Source: REEB85 sp018971455
GTDB lineage: Bacteria > Pseudomonadota > Alphaproteobacteria > Acetobacterales > Acetobacteraceae
NCBI GenBank assembly: GCA_028871195.1
Contig: JAGWNT010000002.1
Location: 1 to 64,000, forward strand
DNA length: 64,000 nucleotides
Direction: 5' to 3'
This document shows positions 63,170-64,000 of the stretch, in pieces (within the stretch, counting starts at the first letter, position 1; the number at the start of each line of letters is the position of its first letter). A program made the translations under genes and the position numbers. The notes under the pieces are model-generated. The model saw nothing but the letters and a program-made list of their open reading frames with translations, was not told the origin of the DNA and did no database searches.

Positions 63170-64000
63170 TCACACGTCGAGATTGGCGACCTTCAGGGCG
63201 TTGCTGACGATGAAGTCGCGCCGCGGCTCGACCACATCGCCCATCAGCGTCGAGAACACCTGTCCGGCATCCTCCAGATCCGCGACGCGCACCTGCAACA
63301 GCGTGCGCACCGCCGGGTCGAGCGTGGTCTTCCAAAGCTGGTCGGGGTTCATCTCGCCCAGCCCTTTGAAGCGCTGGATGGTCAATCCGCGGCGGCCATG
63401 GGCGATGATCCGCTCGAATGCGCCGGCGGGGCCCGTCACGACCGTCTCCTGCGTGTCGAGCCTGAGCCGGGGCGGGGTGGCGAAGCGCGCCGCCAGCGCC
63501 TCCGCCCGTTCGTCGAGCCAGCGCGCCTCGGCACTGCGCAGCGCCGCGGCATCGAGCACATGGCGCTCGGCGACGCCGCGCACCGTGCGCGCCAGGGTCA
63601 GCCCGCCCGCATCCGCCAGCACCACCCAGCCGCGCTCGGCCGGCAGCGAGACGGCATCGAGCCGCTGGGCGAGGGCCTGAGCCGCCGCCGTCGCGCGCGC
63701 CGCGTTCGGGCTCAGCGCGCCGGCAATCGCCGCCTGCTCCAGCAGCCCCACCGGCACGCCGGCGGCCAGCCGGTGCAGGCGGGCGCTCGCCTCGCGCAGC
63801 CAGGCCGCCTCGACCTCGAGATCCTCGCCCTGCAGCACGCGCCCATCGGCCATGGTCAGCCGCGCCTCGGACAGGACCTTGTCGAGCAGGAAGCGCTCGA
63901 GCGCCGCGTCATCCTTCAGGTAGCGCTCATCATTGCCGCGCTTGGCCCGGTAGAGCGGGGGCTGGGCGATGTAGAGATGCCCGTGCTCGATCAGCTCGGG
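63170..64000 (-). CDS. gyrB: DNA gyrase subunit B, C-terminal part only
   Basis: The gene runs off the right edge, so only the last 276 residues are seen. HLYIAQPPLYRAKRG and RGLTIQRFKGLGEMNPDQLW are the TOPRIM/C-terminal GyrB signatures, and the protein ends SNALKVANLDV, the alphaproteobacterial form. With GyrA it introduces negative supercoils using ATP. The insert between about residues 30 and 190 of this fragment is longer than in E. coli in a way common in alphaproteobacteria. Confidence 0.92.
   Translation of the reverse strand, partial: PELIEHGHLYIAQPPLYRAKRGNDERYLKDDAALERFLLDKVLSEARLTMADGRVLQGEDLEVEAAWLREASARLHRLAAGVPVGLLEQAAIAGALSPNAARATAAAQALAQRLDAVSLPAERGWVVLADAGGLTLARTVRGVAERHVLDAAALRSAEARWLDERAEALAARFATPPRLRLDTQETVVTGPAGAFERIIAHGRRGLTIQRFKGLGEMNPDQLWKTTLDPAVRTLLQVRVADLEDAGQVFSTLMGDVVEPRRDFIVSNALKVANLDV

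Overview
The window is high-GC, gene-dense DNA that looks like an alphaproteobacterium, most likely Acetobacteraceae/Rhodospirillales. This is an inference from the very high GC at third codon positions, two large proteins with C-terminal Hint (hedgehog/intein) domains of a type common in that family, the alphaproteobacterial form of the GyrB C-terminus, and the mixture of Dpp-type transporters and aromatic acyl-CoA enzymes. There are no rRNA, tRNA or CRISPR loci and no stretch over about 230 bp without a gene.

Layout. 1-7,352: end of a GNAT acetyltransferase, an intact IS5-type element (130-1620) with a 4-bp CTAG target duplication, two SAM methyltransferases, a di-iron ferritin-like protein, gmhA, a frameshifted motB and motA. 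7,354-27,521: a catabolic block. A nine-gene minus-strand operon encodes IorA/IorB (2-oxoacid:ferredoxin oxidoreductase), a Rieske ring-hydroxylating dioxygenase (alpha and beta), an acyl-CoA ligase, a thiolase, a DUF35-SDR fusion, a cyclase-family hydrolase with the isatin-hydrolase-type metal motif, and an SDR. Facing it is an ABC importer operon. It is followed by a D-2-hydroxyacid dehydrogenase with a RutA-like flavin monooxygenase, a ferredoxin reductase and a Rieske ferredoxin. 27,534-33,563: a D-aminopeptidase-like hydrolase and a 1,349-aa repeat/Hint protein. 33,648-44,159: a second catabolic block with enoyl-CoA hydratase, two VOC proteins, RidA, MarR, SDR, a two-domain 2-aminobenzoyl-CoA (or salicylyl-CoA) monooxygenase/reductase, a 2-aminobenzoate/benzoate-type CoA ligase, a beta-hydroxyacid dehydrogenase and a CoA-transferase. 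44,160-46,510: two GT4 glycosyltransferases. 46,568-53,254: a complete Dpp-type importer with an M20 amidohydrolase. 53,392-59,809: an FMN glutamate-synthase-like protein, a persulfide-dioxygenase-like MBL protein, a phosphodiesterase and an UgpBEA-like importer without its ATPase. 59,939-63,130: an unusual subtilase-Hint fusion. 63,170-64,000: the C-terminal end of gyrB.

How it fits together. The two catabolic blocks are linked by a shared 14-bp near-palindrome (consensus NTTSARSCYTAAAN) found at five places: two copies between iorA and the ABC importer, and one each upstream of the flavin monooxygenase, the monooxygenase/reductase (shared with SDR-MarR-ridA), and the CoA ligase. The locally encoded MarR is the obvious candidate repressor. 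A Rieske dioxygenase, an isatin-hydrolase-like cyclase, an anthranilate-type CoA ligase, an aminobenzoyl-CoA monooxygenase/reductase, RidA and MarR together suggest an aerobic CoA-dependent route for an indole-type compound (indole-3-acetate, indolepyruvate or a relative) through anthranilate. The exact substrate is an inference and cannot be settled from sequence alone.
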